A stretch of DNA of 64,000 nucleotides from Rivularia sp. PCC 7116 (lineage in GTDB: Bacteria > Cyanobacteriota > Cyanobacteriia > Cyanobacteriales > Nostocaceae). The stretch covers positions 7,845,001 to 7,909,000 of the forward strand of contig NC_019678.1 of assembly GCF_000316665.1 (NCBI RefSeq), given 5' to 3'. Under the pieces are notes generated by a model, which was not told the origin of the DNA, did no database searches, and saw only the letters and a program-made list of their open reading frames with translations. Both the position numbers and the translations under genes were made by a program. Positions 1 to 8,429 of the stretch are shown here, piece by piece (the stretch's first letter is position 1; every line of letters starts with the position of its first letter).

Positions 1-255
1 TTCAACTGGAGAAGTTTCTTCAGGTTTTACCGATGGTTCTGAAGTCGGTGGTTTTTCTTGTTCTGGTTCGTCAATAACAATAATTTCAATCGGTTCATCT
101 GCTTCGACGAATTCTTTTTCCTTAAATAAATATGGTAAGAAAATAATACCGATTATATGAGCTACAATTGAAGCCGCAAAACAATAGACCAGAAATTTAT
201 TTAGTTTTTTCGATTCTTTTTCGTGCTGTTCTATACAAATTTGCGATATGCTCAT
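1..255 (-). CDS. TonB-like energy transducer, N-terminal part (cut by window edge)
   Basis: The gene reads leftward from an ATG at 255, with a good Shine-Dalgarno (AAGGAG) a few bases upstream, and runs off the window. A short cytoplasmic N-terminus is followed by one hydrophobic segment (about residues 20-43), then an acidic and proline/glutamate-rich stretch (EIIVIDEPEQEKPP). One inner-membrane anchor plus a Pro/Glu-rich periplasmic spacer is the usual start of a TonB-family protein, which couples the proton motive force to outer-membrane receptors. The diagnostic C-terminal domain is outside the window, so another single-anchor Pro-rich protein is possible. It would lie inside the first hupS element if that element extends left. 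Confidence 0.55.
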   Translation of the reverse strand, partial: MSISQICIEQHEKESKKLNKFLVYCFAASIVAHIIGIIFLPYLFKEKEFVEADEPIEIIVIDEPEQEKPPTSEPSVKPEETSPVE

Positions 256-1091
256 ATTTCACTCCTTATTCCATCTTAAGAACAACCACCATTACTTATT
301 TAATATTGTCTAAATAGTAATTATTGCAACTAAAATATAGATGATTCTAAAAAACTCGAATAAATAAACTCTCAGTAAATTAGTTACATATCTATTGCTA
401 ATAATTCTCAATATATCTTTTATGGATTGAAGTATCAATAGATATTTTTTCCTAGCTCTTTTAGTTTTTAAAGTATAAAATAAATTCAAAAAAGGACTGA
501 AATATTTTAAGTACCTCCGGCGCAACCTTGGGGTATGTGCTAAGCGTCTCAAAATATTATTTTTTTATTTAATGAGTTTTAAACTCAGGTGGTGAAGTTT
601 CAAAAAATACATTACCGCTCAAACCTTATTCCTCCGGTGGTACTTACTTCGTTTATAACAGAAGATAGATACGTTTAATTATTGGCTTGCACTTTTAGGT
701 AAACGGCTAAGAGCAAGCTTAATTAAGATTATGAAGTCAAAGATTTGATGGCAGATTAGCAGGATTGCTGTTGATAGTAATTCTCATAATTTTATTTATA
801 TATTTTCCGTAAGTGAAGAAATATACACTTTTGCTTAAAGTTGAGTTTTTGTCTTTGATAGTGAGTATTGATTCATTCAAGTTTTATATTCTAATACTGT
901 CCACTGCGATACAAACAATACTCATTTTCCAATCAAAAAATTACATAGTTCACTTTTAACAAAAAATTTCACATTTAGAGTTAATCTAATATTGAATTGA
1001 GAAAGCGCCAAGCCACATGCAAATAGAAACCGATAAAGAATTTTGGACAAGACAACTTAAAGAATGGCGCGAACTAGTTAAAAAAAGGGAA
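256..1091. other. Intergenic, no supported gene
   Basis: About 840 AT-rich bases between the TonB-like gene and the serine recombinase. An open frame on the minus strand (310-552) is low complexity and lacks a convincing ribosome binding site. I searched by eye for the missing hupS 5' exon (residues around GGACSGNT) and did not find it. Confidence 0.5.
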
Positions 1092-2627
1092 TTAGAGAAA
1101 CTCAATCCCTGCAACAACTCGTTTGTCAATAATAATGCGACGAACAAACCTGTTTAGTATCCGCTTCTTATCATCTGGTGTCCTAGTTTCCCAAAATTCG
1201 CGATCGCAAAACATTTGGGATAATTCTTCTCTTACTAATAAACTGCGTGTCGTTACCTTTTCGTCCAGGGTGAGAATACTAGCTATTTGTTCGCGAATGC
1301 CATCTTTCGCTTTTTCGACAAAGGGATTATTGGCTAATTTTTCCAATCCTGCTAAAGTCTCCCTCAATTCTTTAACTTCTGGGGGTTCTTCACGTTTCTC
1401 TGACTCTAAACTCACCATCCCAGCCAGTCTAGTAGCTTCTTTTACTAGTAAATCTGCAATTTGTTCGTCGAGATTATCGCTGCGAATCATTTCTTTCCGG
1501 TTGCATCTTCCCAAGGGAAAATAACTGCATTGATAATAGTGGATTAAGTTACCTCCCCTTTTAAGTTGTCCGGATGTCCGAGTCAATGCTCCCCCGCAGT
1601 TAGAGCATTTTAATAAATTGGCGAAAGCATTGACTCTTTTGCTACCAACCCAACGATTATTAGCATTAGAGCGAATAGTCTTTTTAACTTGTTCGTGCTG
1701 CTCGCGGCTAATAATCCCTTCATGGGTATCCCAATTACAATCCCATCGATCAAAATGATTTAATTGCTTTCCCGATGGACTTTTAGTTGTCACGTTAAAA
1801 GGAGTTCCCCCAGCGTTAACAGGATTAACCAAAAAATTCTTTAATCCAGATGCAGACCATTGTAGACTTCCCCAAGGATATCTTTTAAAAGTACTCTTCT
1901 TACTTGACGAAAAATCAGCGACTTCTAGATTTTCTCTATCGATTACGTGCTTGCTAGTTTTCTTACGGCTTCGAGCTTCTACTTTATTAAGAGTGCCAAA
2001 CATTTTATTCAGAGTGTCGCAGGTTTTACGGACGCTACCACATTGATTAAACACTTGAAAAATAAATAAAGCTAATTCCCAAACTCGAAAACATCGCTTT
2101 CCTTCCAACAAACAAACACACCAACTTTCATCTCTGACATAGCTATCGTTAACCACCTTCCATCCCAAAGGAGCAAACCTATGGCTTTTTCTTTGTGCCA
2201 TTCGATGCTTGCGTTCGGCACTGACGCGACTGGATAACATTTTTATCTCAAATTTGGATGCTGCGAGCAAAATATCCACAGTTAATTCCCCACCCAAACT
2301 TTCTGTATCAATAGTTTGGTCGAGAGCTATTAACTTTATATTTTTACTCCGTAATACTTCCATTAAGGCGTAAAATAATTTGGAAGAACTACCGATGCGG
2401 TCAATTCTCGTTACCACAAGTTCCCTAACCCTACCTTTAGTTGCTACTTTCAAATCATCGATCAGTTGTTGTAGCCCTTCGCGAACTTCAGTGGTACGAC
2501 TTTGAATATCCCAATAAAAACGCGCGCATCCGGAATTTTTGCCTCTTTCCAATTGTTTTCTTAACGCATCTCTGTCTTCTTGCTGCTCGATACTAGATAC
2601 TCGACCGTAAAACCATCTTTGATTCAT
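1092..2627 (-). CDS. Large serine recombinase, XisF-like, of the first hupS element
   Basis: A site-specific recombinase of 511 aa, close to the length I recall for XisF. The N-terminal resolvase domain carries the catalytic serine in GRVSS (Ser11), with the conserved arginines in RIDRIGSSS near residue 72 and the GGELTVDILLAASKFE helix. A recombinase domain follows, then a Cys4-type zinc ribbon (CSNCGG ... CSYFPLGRC) and a helical C-terminus. It is clearly homologous to the recombinase at 23904-25457 (same GGELT, FANLLKC and KEAERLAG landmarks). The gene is antiparallel to hupS with its start ~40 bp from the exon edge. By analogy with XisF it should excise the element from hupS in developing heterocysts; that role is inferred. 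Confidence 0.85.
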   Translation of the reverse strand: MNQRWFYGRVSSIEQQEDRDALRKQLERGKNSGCARFYWDIQSRTTEVREGLQQLIDDLKVATKGRVRELVVTRIDRIGSSSKLFYALMEVLRSKNIKLIALDQTIDTESLGGELTVDILLAASKFEIKMLSSRVSAERKHRMAQRKSHRFAPLGWKVVNDSYVRDESWCVCLLEGKRCFRVWELALFIFQVFNQCGSVRKTCDTLNKMFGTLNKVEARSRKKTSKHVIDRENLEVADFSSSKKSTFKRYPWGSLQWSASGLKNFLVNPVNAGGTPFNVTTKSPSGKQLNHFDRWDCNWDTHEGIISREQHEQVKKTIRSNANNRWVGSKRVNAFANLLKCSNCGGALTRTSGQLKRGGNLIHYYQCSYFPLGRCNRKEMIRSDNLDEQIADLLVKEATRLAGMVSLESEKREEPPEVKELRETLAGLEKLANNPFVEKAKDGIREQIASILTLDEKVTTRSLLVREELSQMFCDREFWETRTPDDKKRILNRFVRRIIIDKRVVAGIEFL

Positions 2628-2669
2628 GACAATTTAGTTTCTGTTTTTTTGTTTTATAGAGAATATACT

Positions 2670-3257
2670 ATGTCATTTCTAAACGCCGAAGAACCAACAG
2701 CGGTCGATTTAGTAACTGACTTTGGCGTTAATATGCTATGGCACCCATCTTTAGGCTTAGAGTTGGGTATCGAATTACAAACAATGTTGTGGGAATGTCT
2801 TTTAGGTAAAAAACCTCTGGACGTTCTAGTTTTTGAAGGTACTGTAATTAATGGTCCCAACGGTACTGGAGAATGGAATCGCTTCGCAGATCGTCCTATG
2901 AAAGATTGGTTGAGCGATTTGGCTCAAGTTGCCAATTTTGTTGTAGCGGTGGGTGACTGTGCTTGCTGGGGAGGAATTCCCTCAATGGCACCAAATCCCA
3001 CCGAATCAATGGGGTTGCAATATCTGAGGAGAGAAGAAGGGGGATTTTTAGGTAAAGACTTTCGAGCCAAGTCTGGTTTACCCGTGATAAATATTCCTGG
3101 TTGCCCAGCTCACCCGGACTGGATTACTCAAATTTTGGTCGCGATCGCAACTGGTAGAATCGGCGATATTGTTCTTGATGACCTGCATCGTCCCCAAACC
3201 TTCTTTAATACATTTACGCAGACTGGTTGTACAAGAATTATTCACTTACTAAGCTAA
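2670..3257 (+). CDS. hupS: hupS middle exon: uptake [NiFe]-hydrogenase small subunit, interrupted at both ends
   Basis: This encodes the electron-transfer small subunit, which holds the FeS clusters and passes electrons from HupL. Visible family motifs are VFEGTVINGPNGTG, GDCACWGG, INIPGCPAHPDWITQI and LDDLHRPQTFF, ending at QTGCTR (residue 188 counting from the ATG at 2670). Real homology stops at about 3247; the last codons before the TAA at 3257 come from the inserted element. The ATG at 2670 is an internal methionine of the family, so the native N-terminus is missing. Joined to 5059-5412 it gives 304 aa, and with the missing ~16 codons about 320 aa, the usual HupS length. Unrearranged DNA cannot make a functional subunit. 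Confidence 0.93.
   Translation: MSFLNAEEPTAVDLVTDFGVNMLWHPSLGLELGIELQTMLWECLLGKKPLDVLVFEGTVINGPNGTGEWNRFADRPMKDWLSDLAQVANFVVAVGDCACWGGIPSMAPNPTESMGLQYLRREEGGFLGKDFRAKSGLPVINIPGCPAHPDWITQILVAIATGRIGDIVLDDLHRPQTFFNTFTQTGCTRIIHLLS
3231..3247 (+). repeat. Left recombination site of second hupS element
   Basis: Sequence ACAAGAATTATTCACTT at the end of the hupS middle exon. It matches 5059-5075 at 15 of 17 positions (mismatches at positions 8 and 12), giving perfect blocks of 7, 3 and 5 bp. The crossover must fall in one of these blocks. Confidence 0.8.
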
Positions 3258-3552
3258 AGCTATTAATATATAAAGATTGCAGAGATTTAAGATAATCACT
3301 TGATTAATAGTTGGCTAAAAAAAGTCATGTTCAGAAAGTCAAATCAACTTTAAAAGCCGAATCTAATTAATATTTTTTTTACTCAATATTTACTAAATAT
3401 TTACTAAATACTCCTTCAAAAAAATAAATTAAATAATGGTAAGTATATGTACATAAAATTATCTATACTGTCTAATTTAAAAAATATAAGAATAAAAAAA
3501 ATGACCATTATACTAGGTCACTCTTATAGATTTAGTTATAATATATTCAATC

Positions 3553-4944
3553 TTACTTAAATGGAATACATAAGCGCAATCTACTATTTTCTAGCTCTAA
3601 CTCAGTTATTCTTTCTGTAGCTAATCGTAATTTATATTTTAACTGCTCTACCTCGCTTATTTCTTCAAATGCTTGGTTGAAAGCTTTTCTTCTATTTTCT
3701 AATCCAAACCATTTTTGATAAACTTTAGTATGCATTTCAACAGAATGACCTAAATTATCTGCTGCGGCTTTAATAGGTATTCCTTGTAAATGCGCTCTAA
3801 TTGCACAAGCATGACGTAAATCGTATGGTGTAAATGGAATACCTACTATTCTAAAATTTCTAGAAATTAAATCTATTTTTCTTCGCTGTTTTTCATTATC
3901 ACCATCACAGAAAAAATCTTTTTTAACCCAATCGAAAACTGATTGATTTTTTAACTCAAAAAGCTCAATCCACTCAGGTACAAAAGGGAAAACTTCCCTA
4001 TAACCTGTTTTATTATCACTTCCCACTTTGAAAGTGCTATTCTTATTGTCAGGAGATATTAACCAATACAAATTCGAGTCATTGATTATTTCTCTAGGTC
4101 TTAATCCGTATACAGCGATTAAACCATAGAAAAATTGATATATTTTCCATCTGTCTTTTCTGGCTTGCTCGATAAATTTAGCCGACTCGTAATGCTTTTT
4201 AAATTGCGAAGCATAAACTTGTATCTCATCATCAGATGGTATATATCTTTGCTTAACTTGCTTTTCTAGGAATAAATCAGAAAAATCAACAGATATATCT
4301 AATAGGTTGCAAACAATAGATGCTACAGAAATTGCCTTAATTCTTGTTGAGTAAGTATCGGCTTTCAAAATTAATTCTCTAAAGTTATTCTTAGTAATTG
4401 ATAAATCACTTAAAAATCTTTGTCTATATACTTTTTTATGTCCTTGTATAGTTCCTATACTTTTACGAGTTTTTTTTCGATTCTGAAAATAAAGTTTTTC
4501 AAACATTTCATAAAACTCTCTAAAAGTGATTCCTTGATTTCTTTTTGTATTAACCCCTAGATATTTATCAGTCCAGGTAAAAGTCTGACGAGCAATTAAC
4601 TTACCTAACTCATAAGCTTCTTCTTCAGCAGTTTTTAAACCATCAAAATTTGCTGGAATTCCCAAGCTTATGGTGTATTGTCTTCTACTCCTACCCTGTT
4701 TATGGGTATCACCAGGTTTTAAAGGTAGAGTAGCTCTAAGCTGTATACCTCCTCCAATAGAAACTAAGCTTACCTTAGTTTTACCAGACTTAAGCCTGGA
4801 ATTGATTTGGTCTAATTCTTGATTCAACTTCATCTCAAAGTGTTTCTGAGTAGCATCTGCTATTTTTTTCATTCCTCTATAAGAACCGTCGCAAGTAGTT
4901 GGAACTTCAAAATCAGCAAAAACTTTATCTTGTATATCTTCCAT
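3553..4944 (-). CDS. XisA/XisC-like tyrosine recombinase of the second hupS element
   Basis: 463 aa. The C-terminal half is a tyrosine recombinase catalytic domain: first arginine in YGLRPREI (~residue 300), YDLRHACAIRAH with the second arginine, LGHS, and the nucleophile tyrosine in TKVYQKWF. The first histidine of the usual H-x-x-R is a tyrosine (YDLR), a substitution I recall as typical of XisA and XisC, the nifD- and hupL-element excisases. The N-terminal region with GRSRRQYTISLGIP also resembles that family. The last ~35 residues look like a coiled coil. The gene is antiparallel to hupS and its start lies 115 bp from the downstream exon. Expected role: heterocyst-specific excision that restores hupS. 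Confidence 0.88.
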   Translation of the reverse strand: MEDIQDKVFADFEVPTTCDGSYRGMKKIADATQKHFEMKLNQELDQINSRLKSGKTKVSLVSIGGGIQLRATLPLKPGDTHKQGRSRRQYTISLGIPANFDGLKTAEEEAYELGKLIARQTFTWTDKYLGVNTKRNQGITFREFYEMFEKLYFQNRKKTRKSIGTIQGHKKVYRQRFLSDLSITKNNFRELILKADTYSTRIKAISVASIVCNLLDISVDFSDLFLEKQVKQRYIPSDDEIQVYASQFKKHYESAKFIEQARKDRWKIYQFFYGLIAVYGLRPREIINDSNLYWLISPDNKNSTFKVGSDNKTGYREVFPFVPEWIELFELKNQSVFDWVKKDFFCDGDNEKQRRKIDLISRNFRIVGIPFTPYDLRHACAIRAHLQGIPIKAAADNLGHSVEMHTKVYQKWFGLENRRKAFNQAFEEISEVEQLKYKLRLATERITELELENSRLRLCIPFK

Positions 4945-5058
4945 TATTTTACTAATTGTTTACTATTTTAATTAATGTTTTATTTGAACTATTAGTCCTT
5001 CAAACAAGTTCATAGTAAACATTTTACGGTAAAATAGCACCGTAGATTAAATGAATAA

Positions 5059-5075
5059 ACAAGAAATATCCACTT
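5059..5075 (+). repeat. Right recombination site of second hupS element
   Basis: Sequence ACAAGAAATATCCACTT at the start of the last hupS exon, the partner of 3231-3247. It encodes TRNIHF in the hupS frame. Confidence 0.8.
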
Positions 5076-5412
5076 TGCCTACAAAGCATCCAGCACAGAA
5101 TTCGCTCAACGTAAAGGATGCCTATTTTACGATATCGGGTGTCGCGGCCCGATGACACACTCTTCCTGCAATCGCATCTTGTGGAATAGAGTCTCATCAA
5201 AAACCCGCGCTGGAGTTCCATGTTTGGGATGTACCGAACCAGAATTTCCTTTCTATGATTTAAAACCAGGCACCGTATTTAAAACTCAGACAGTACTTGG
5301 CGTTCCTAAAGATTTACCAACAGGAGTCAACAAGAAAGATTATGCCGTTTTAACAATGGCGGCTAAAGATTCAATGCCAGCTTGGGCAGAAGAAGACTTT
5401 TTTACGGTCTAA
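5059..5412 (+). CDS. hupS: hupS last exon: C-terminal part of uptake hydrogenase small subunit
   Basis: In-frame sequence from ACA at 5059 to the TAA at 5410-5412 gives 117 residues. It carries the distal and medial cluster ligands of HupS: HFAYKASSTEFAQRKGC, LFYDIGCRGPMTH, SCNRILWNR and GVPCLGCTEPEFPFYD. No start codon or ribosome binding site precedes it, so it depends on excision of the 1.8-kb element to be joined to the middle exon. It lies 148 bp upstream of hupL, as expected for a hupSL operon. Confidence 0.93.
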   Translation, partial: TRNIHFAYKASSTEFAQRKGCLFYDIGCRGPMTHSSCNRILWNRVSSKTRAGVPCLGCTEPEFPFYDLKPGTVFKTQTVLGVPKDLPTGVNKKDYAVLTMAAKDSMPAWAEEDFFTV

Positions 5413-5558
5413 AATTTGGGAATTGGGGATCGGGAATAGGGCATGGGGCATTGGAAAGCAAAAAATAAGGGAGCAGGATGCTCCCACTACAAATATTTTT
5501 ATAATTCCCTACTCTCTACTCCCTACTAACAACTAACAACTAACAATTAACTACTAAC
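5413..5558. repeat. Short tandem repeats between hupS and hupL
   Basis: Degenerate heptamer-type repeats (GGGAATTGGGGAT, GGGCATGGGGCATTGG; then CCCTACT and AACTAACAACTAAC runs) fill the hupS-hupL spacer. Such STRR blocks are common in Nostocales and can form a hairpin in hupSL mRNA. No gene is present. Confidence 0.7.
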
Positions 5559-5560
5559 TT

Positions 5561-7156
5561 ATGGGAATACAAACATTAGACATTTCGCCTCTCGGTAGAG
5601 TTGAGGGGGATTTAGATGTAAGAGTTGATATTGATGATGGGCAAGTCGTCAACGCTTGGACTCATGCGGAATTATTTCGCGGATTTGAAGTTATCCTTAA
5701 AGGTAAAGATCCACAGGCTGGGTTAATTGTCACACCAAGAGTCTGCGGTATCTGCGGGGCTTCCCATTTAACTAGTGCGGCTTGGGCTTTAGATACCGCT
5801 TGGAAAACCGAAGTTCCCCGCAATGCGATTTTGGCGAGAAATATCGGTCAGATTGTCGAGACTATACAGAGTATTCCTCGCTATTTCTATGGACTGTTTG
5901 CGATTGATTTAACTAATAAAAAGTATCAGCACAGTCATTTCTATCAAGAAGCTTGTCGCCGTTTTGCTCCTTTTACGGGTAAGTCTTATGAAATTGGGGT
6001 AACTGTTTCTAGTAAGCCGGTGGAAATTTACGCTTTGTTTGGCGGACAATGGCCCCACAGCAGTTATATGGTGCCTGGTGGAGTAATGTGCGCTCCGACT
6101 TTAACCGACGTAACCCGCGCTTGGTCGATTTTGGAATATTTTCGGACTAATTGGCTCGAACCAGTTTGGTTGGGTTGCTCTTTAGAACGTTATGAAGAAA
6201 TCCAAACCTATGAGGATTTTATGAATTGGCTGGATGAAAATCCCAATCATGCAAATTCTGACTTGGGTTTTTATTGGCGCATGGGTTTGGATATCGGTTT
6301 ACATAAATATGGTCAGGGTTTGGGTAAATATGTTACCTGGGGATACTTACCTCACGAAGTAAAGTATCAACACCCTACGGTTGAAGGTCGAAATGCGGCT
6401 CTCATTATGAAAAGCGGAGTATACGACAGTTTTACGGATACTCATGTTCCGATGAATCATGGTTTTGTCCGCGAAAATACTTCTCACTCTTGGTATAACG
6501 AAGGTGCAGGGGACGTTCATCCTTACGACCGTAATACTCGACCTACTCAAAACAACGTTAAAGATTTTGAGAATGAATATTCTTGGGGAACTGCGGTAAC
6601 TCATGTAGATTACGGACGTTTGGAAGCAGGCCCGTTGGCTCGTCAATTGGTAGCGGGTGGTACTCACGGTGAAACTTGGCAACACTATGATGGATTTATC
6701 CTTGATGCTTTCAAGCAAATGGGTGGTGCTAGTATCCATGTACGTCAATTAGCCAGAGTCCACGAAGTTGTTAAGCTTTACCGTCAAGCGGAACGTTGTT
6801 TGCGAGAATTTCGTTTGAATGACCCCTGGTATATCAAGCCAAAAGAACAAGACGGACGCGGTTGGGGTGCTACCGAGGCATCAAGAGGAGCTTTATGTCA
6901 TTGGATAGATATTGAAGGTGGCAAGATTAAAAATTATCAAATTATGGCTCCTTCAACTTGGAATATTGGGCCTCGCGACAGTGAAGGAAAACGCGGTCCC
7001 ATTGAAGAAGCTTTAATCGGTACCCCTATCTTTGACTCAACAGATCCAGTCGAAGTTGGTCATGTAGCTCGTTCGTTCGATTCTTGTTTGGTATGTACCG
7101 TCCACGCTCACGATGCAAAAACGGGTGAAGAATTAGCGCGTTTTCGGACAGCTTAA
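5561..7156 (+). CDS. hupL: Uptake [NiFe]-hydrogenase large subunit
   Basis: 531 aa, full length. Carries the nickel-iron active site. The N-terminal ligand pair is in RVCGICGASH (~residue 64) and the C-terminal pair in DSCLVCTVH. The protein ends 16 residues after that histidine (AHDAKTGEELARFRTA), the extension normally cut off by the maturation protease after Ni insertion; the matching protease gene hupW lies at 12055. HupL recycles H2 made by nitrogenase in heterocysts. Unlike in Anabaena PCC 7120 the gene is uninterrupted, although the XisC core sequence is present (6056-6071). An antisense open frame at 6347-6748 is a shadow. Confidence 0.97.
   Translation: MGIQTLDISPLGRVEGDLDVRVDIDDGQVVNAWTHAELFRGFEVILKGKDPQAGLIVTPRVCGICGASHLTSAAWALDTAWKTEVPRNAILARNIGQIVETIQSIPRYFYGLFAIDLTNKKYQHSHFYQEACRRFAPFTGKSYEIGVTVSSKPVEIYALFGGQWPHSSYMVPGGVMCAPTLTDVTRAWSILEYFRTNWLEPVWLGCSLERYEEIQTYEDFMNWLDENPNHANSDLGFYWRMGLDIGLHKYGQGLGKYVTWGYLPHEVKYQHPTVEGRNAALIMKSGVYDSFTDTHVPMNHGFVRENTSHSWYNEGAGDVHPYDRNTRPTQNNVKDFENEYSWGTAVTHVDYGRLEAGPLARQLVAGGTHGETWQHYDGFILDAFKQMGGASIHVRQLARVHEVVKLYRQAERCLREFRLNDPWYIKPKEQDGRGWGATEASRGALCHWIDIEGGKIKNYQIMAPSTWNIGPRDSEGKRGPIEEALIGTPIFDSTDPVEVGHVARSFDSCLVCTVHAHDAKTGEELARFRTA
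6056..6071 (+). other. Unoccupied XisC core site in hupL
   Basis: CACAGCAGTTATATGG, encoding part of PHSSYM in HupL. From memory this is identical to the 16-bp direct repeat flanking the hupL element of Anabaena PCC 7120. Here it occurs once, uninterrupted, within an intact hupL, so it is an empty target site. Confidence 0.75.
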
Positions 7157-7360
7157 AAAGTTTTGGGCATGGGGCATTGGGCATTGATAAGAAAAATATG
7201 GAGACAAGGGGATAAAGAAAAGAAACTTTTAGGACGAGAAGATAACGGGATAAGAAAAATCGTCATTCTTAACTCGTCACTCCTAATTACTAACTATTTT
7301 CATTCCCCTATGCCCTACGCCCTATGCCCCATGCCCCATATCCTATTCCCAAATACTAAA
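7157..7360. repeat. Short tandem repeats downstream of hupL
   Basis: GGGCATGGGGCATTGGGCAT at the left and CCCTATGCCCCATGCCCCAT at the right form an inverted arrangement of heptamer repeats around ~120 bp, capable of a long imperfect hairpin. An open frame through it is repeat-derived and not called. Confidence 0.6.
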
Positions 7361-7362
7361 TT

Positions 7363-7791
7363 ATGTCGAACACAGCATTACACGAACATCTCCCCAATCT
7401 TCCAGAGAAAGTACTTCAAGAGTTTACTCAATGGTGCGTGACTCAACATGCAAGGGAAGCGGGATACGAATTTACTCCTAATGAAACAAAACTAGAAAAC
7501 TTGTCTACTGCGGATTATATTCCAGAAATTGTCGGTCAATTTATGGATATAACAAGGAAGGACATTAGAACTGGATTGGTAGCAACATTTGCAGGCAAGA
7601 AAGCTGATAATCATTCCTTATCTGGTTTAGCCGCAATGGTTGATTTTGTTTCGCTTTACGTTAAGCATTTGTTTCCTAGTGAAGGAAATAATGAAACACA
7701 AGCCGAAGAATTATTAAATAAAGCTTCCGAAGAGCAATTTAATAAACTTGTTCAAATTGCTCAAGAACATAACGTAAAATTATCGGTATAA
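7363..7791 (+). CDS. Small cyanobacterial protein of unknown function between hupL and susA
   Basis: 142 aa, soluble, mostly helical, acidic, no signal peptide and no membrane segment. The start ATG at 7363 follows the repeat block and no strong Shine-Dalgarno is seen. Visible features are a single Cys in FTQWCVTQHARE and a C-terminal region rich in E/Q (ETQAEELLNKASEEQFNKL). I do not recognise the family. A clear terminator follows at 7821. Position right after hupL suggests co-transcription with hydrogenase genes, which is inference only. Confidence 0.7.
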   Translation: MSNTALHEHLPNLPEKVLQEFTQWCVTQHAREAGYEFTPNETKLENLSTADYIPEIVGQFMDITRKDIRTGLVATFAGKKADNHSLSGLAAMVDFVSLYVKHLFPSEGNNETQAEELLNKASEEQFNKLVQIAQEHNVKLSV

Positions 7792-7820
7792 GTATACAAA
7801 TTCTCTACCAAAAGAATTAT

Positions 7821-7854
7821 AAACCTAGCTTTTACGAATAAAAGCTAGGTTTTC
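7821..7854 (+). terminator. Rho-independent-type terminator after the hupL-side operon
   Basis: Stem AAACCTAGCTTTTA / TAAAAGCTAGGTTTT with a 4-base loop, ending in a T-run on the plus strand, 30 bp after the stop at 7791. It probably ends the hupSL-orf transcript. Confidence 0.75.
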
Positions 7855-8429
7855 TGATTAAATCAGTATCTTTAACTAATTAATAAGAAAATATTAAATT
7901 TAGTTAGTTGTTTTCCACAGTTGTATGTATTGATAAATTCGTGTTAAAAAGAGCGATAATATTTGTTAATTGAATTAGCTCTCAAGCAATTAATTATAGT
8001 CAACAGCCTGCTCTCAAAGGATTACAGACTTTTTACCTGTAAGCTTTTTGTTCCTCTCTGAGGTAAATAAGACGGTGAATGCTGTTCGTATAACTACTAT
8101 AAGTGAATCTTTAAACTTTTATTAAAACGTTGACTATTTACACTTAAGTCAGTTAAAACCAATTAAGAAATCATCACATTGAATCTGTTCGGATTGAGTT
8201 TAATGCTGTCGGACAGTTTATTCTCTGGCGGCATAGAAAATTAACAGGTTTTCGCTTCTTGAAGCAAGAATAATTCCTTCAAAGAAGATAAATATAATCC
8301 TGCAAATGCTTGTTGTTAATAGCGTTTGTTCTGGGTGTAATGCTAGTGCTGCATTTACCTTAATTTTGGTATATCTACTTTTCAATTTTTGACCAACAAT
8401 TTCAGCAATTTATTGACGGAAAATTAAAA
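7855..8429. other. Long leader region upstream of sucrose synthase
   Basis: 575 bp without a coding frame. AT-rich, with no repeat family recognised. It probably holds the susA promoter and leader; I cannot identify a defined operator by eye. Confidence 0.4.

Larger units (their letters stand above)
1..2666. mobile_element. Programmed-excision-type element interrupting hupS near codon 16 (right part only)
   Basis: HupS homology begins abruptly at TMSFLNAEEP (ACT at 2667, ATG at 2670). The family's N-terminal ~15 residues, which include the first cysteine ligand of the proximal cluster (GGACSGNT), are absent. The frame upstream reads unrelated sequence (FYREY). A large serine recombinase starts only ~40 bp away and points outward from the exon. 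This is the layout of developmentally excised elements such as the fdxN element with xisF. The left end and the 5' exon are not in the window, so the element is at least 2.6 kb. Simple loss of the 5' end is the alternative. Confidence 0.6.
3231..5058. mobile_element. Second hupS element, 1,828 bp, carrying only a tyrosine recombinase
   Basis: Bounded by imperfect 17-bp direct repeats in the two hupS exons. Removing 3231-5058 leaves one repeat and joins the exons in frame: codon 188 (ACA, Thr) at 3231 is equivalent to the ACA at 5059. The product reads QTGCTR-NIHFAYKASSTEF or, with crossover further right, TR-IIHFAYK; both are in frame. The only gene inside is the XisA/XisC-like recombinase at 3553-4944. 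The rest is AT-rich noncoding DNA (3258-3552 and 4945-5058). It is very small for such an element, essentially a recombinase with its own sites. Confidence 0.88.

Noticed and set aside
310-552. 80-codon minus-strand frame in the left intergenic region
   Set aside because: Low complexity, basic and aromatic, AT-driven, with no ribosome binding site.
1017-1157. 46-codon plus-strand frame (MQIETDKEFWTRQLKEW...) at the end of the first serine recombinase
   Set aside because: It overlaps the recombinase 3' end, has no good ribosome binding site and no recognised family.
5024-5221. Minus-strand frame across the right junction of the second hupS element
   Set aside because: Antisense to the hupS last exon; no family, weak start.
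6347-6748. 133-codon frame antisense to hupL
   Set aside because: Shadow of a strongly conserved gene in the opposite frame.
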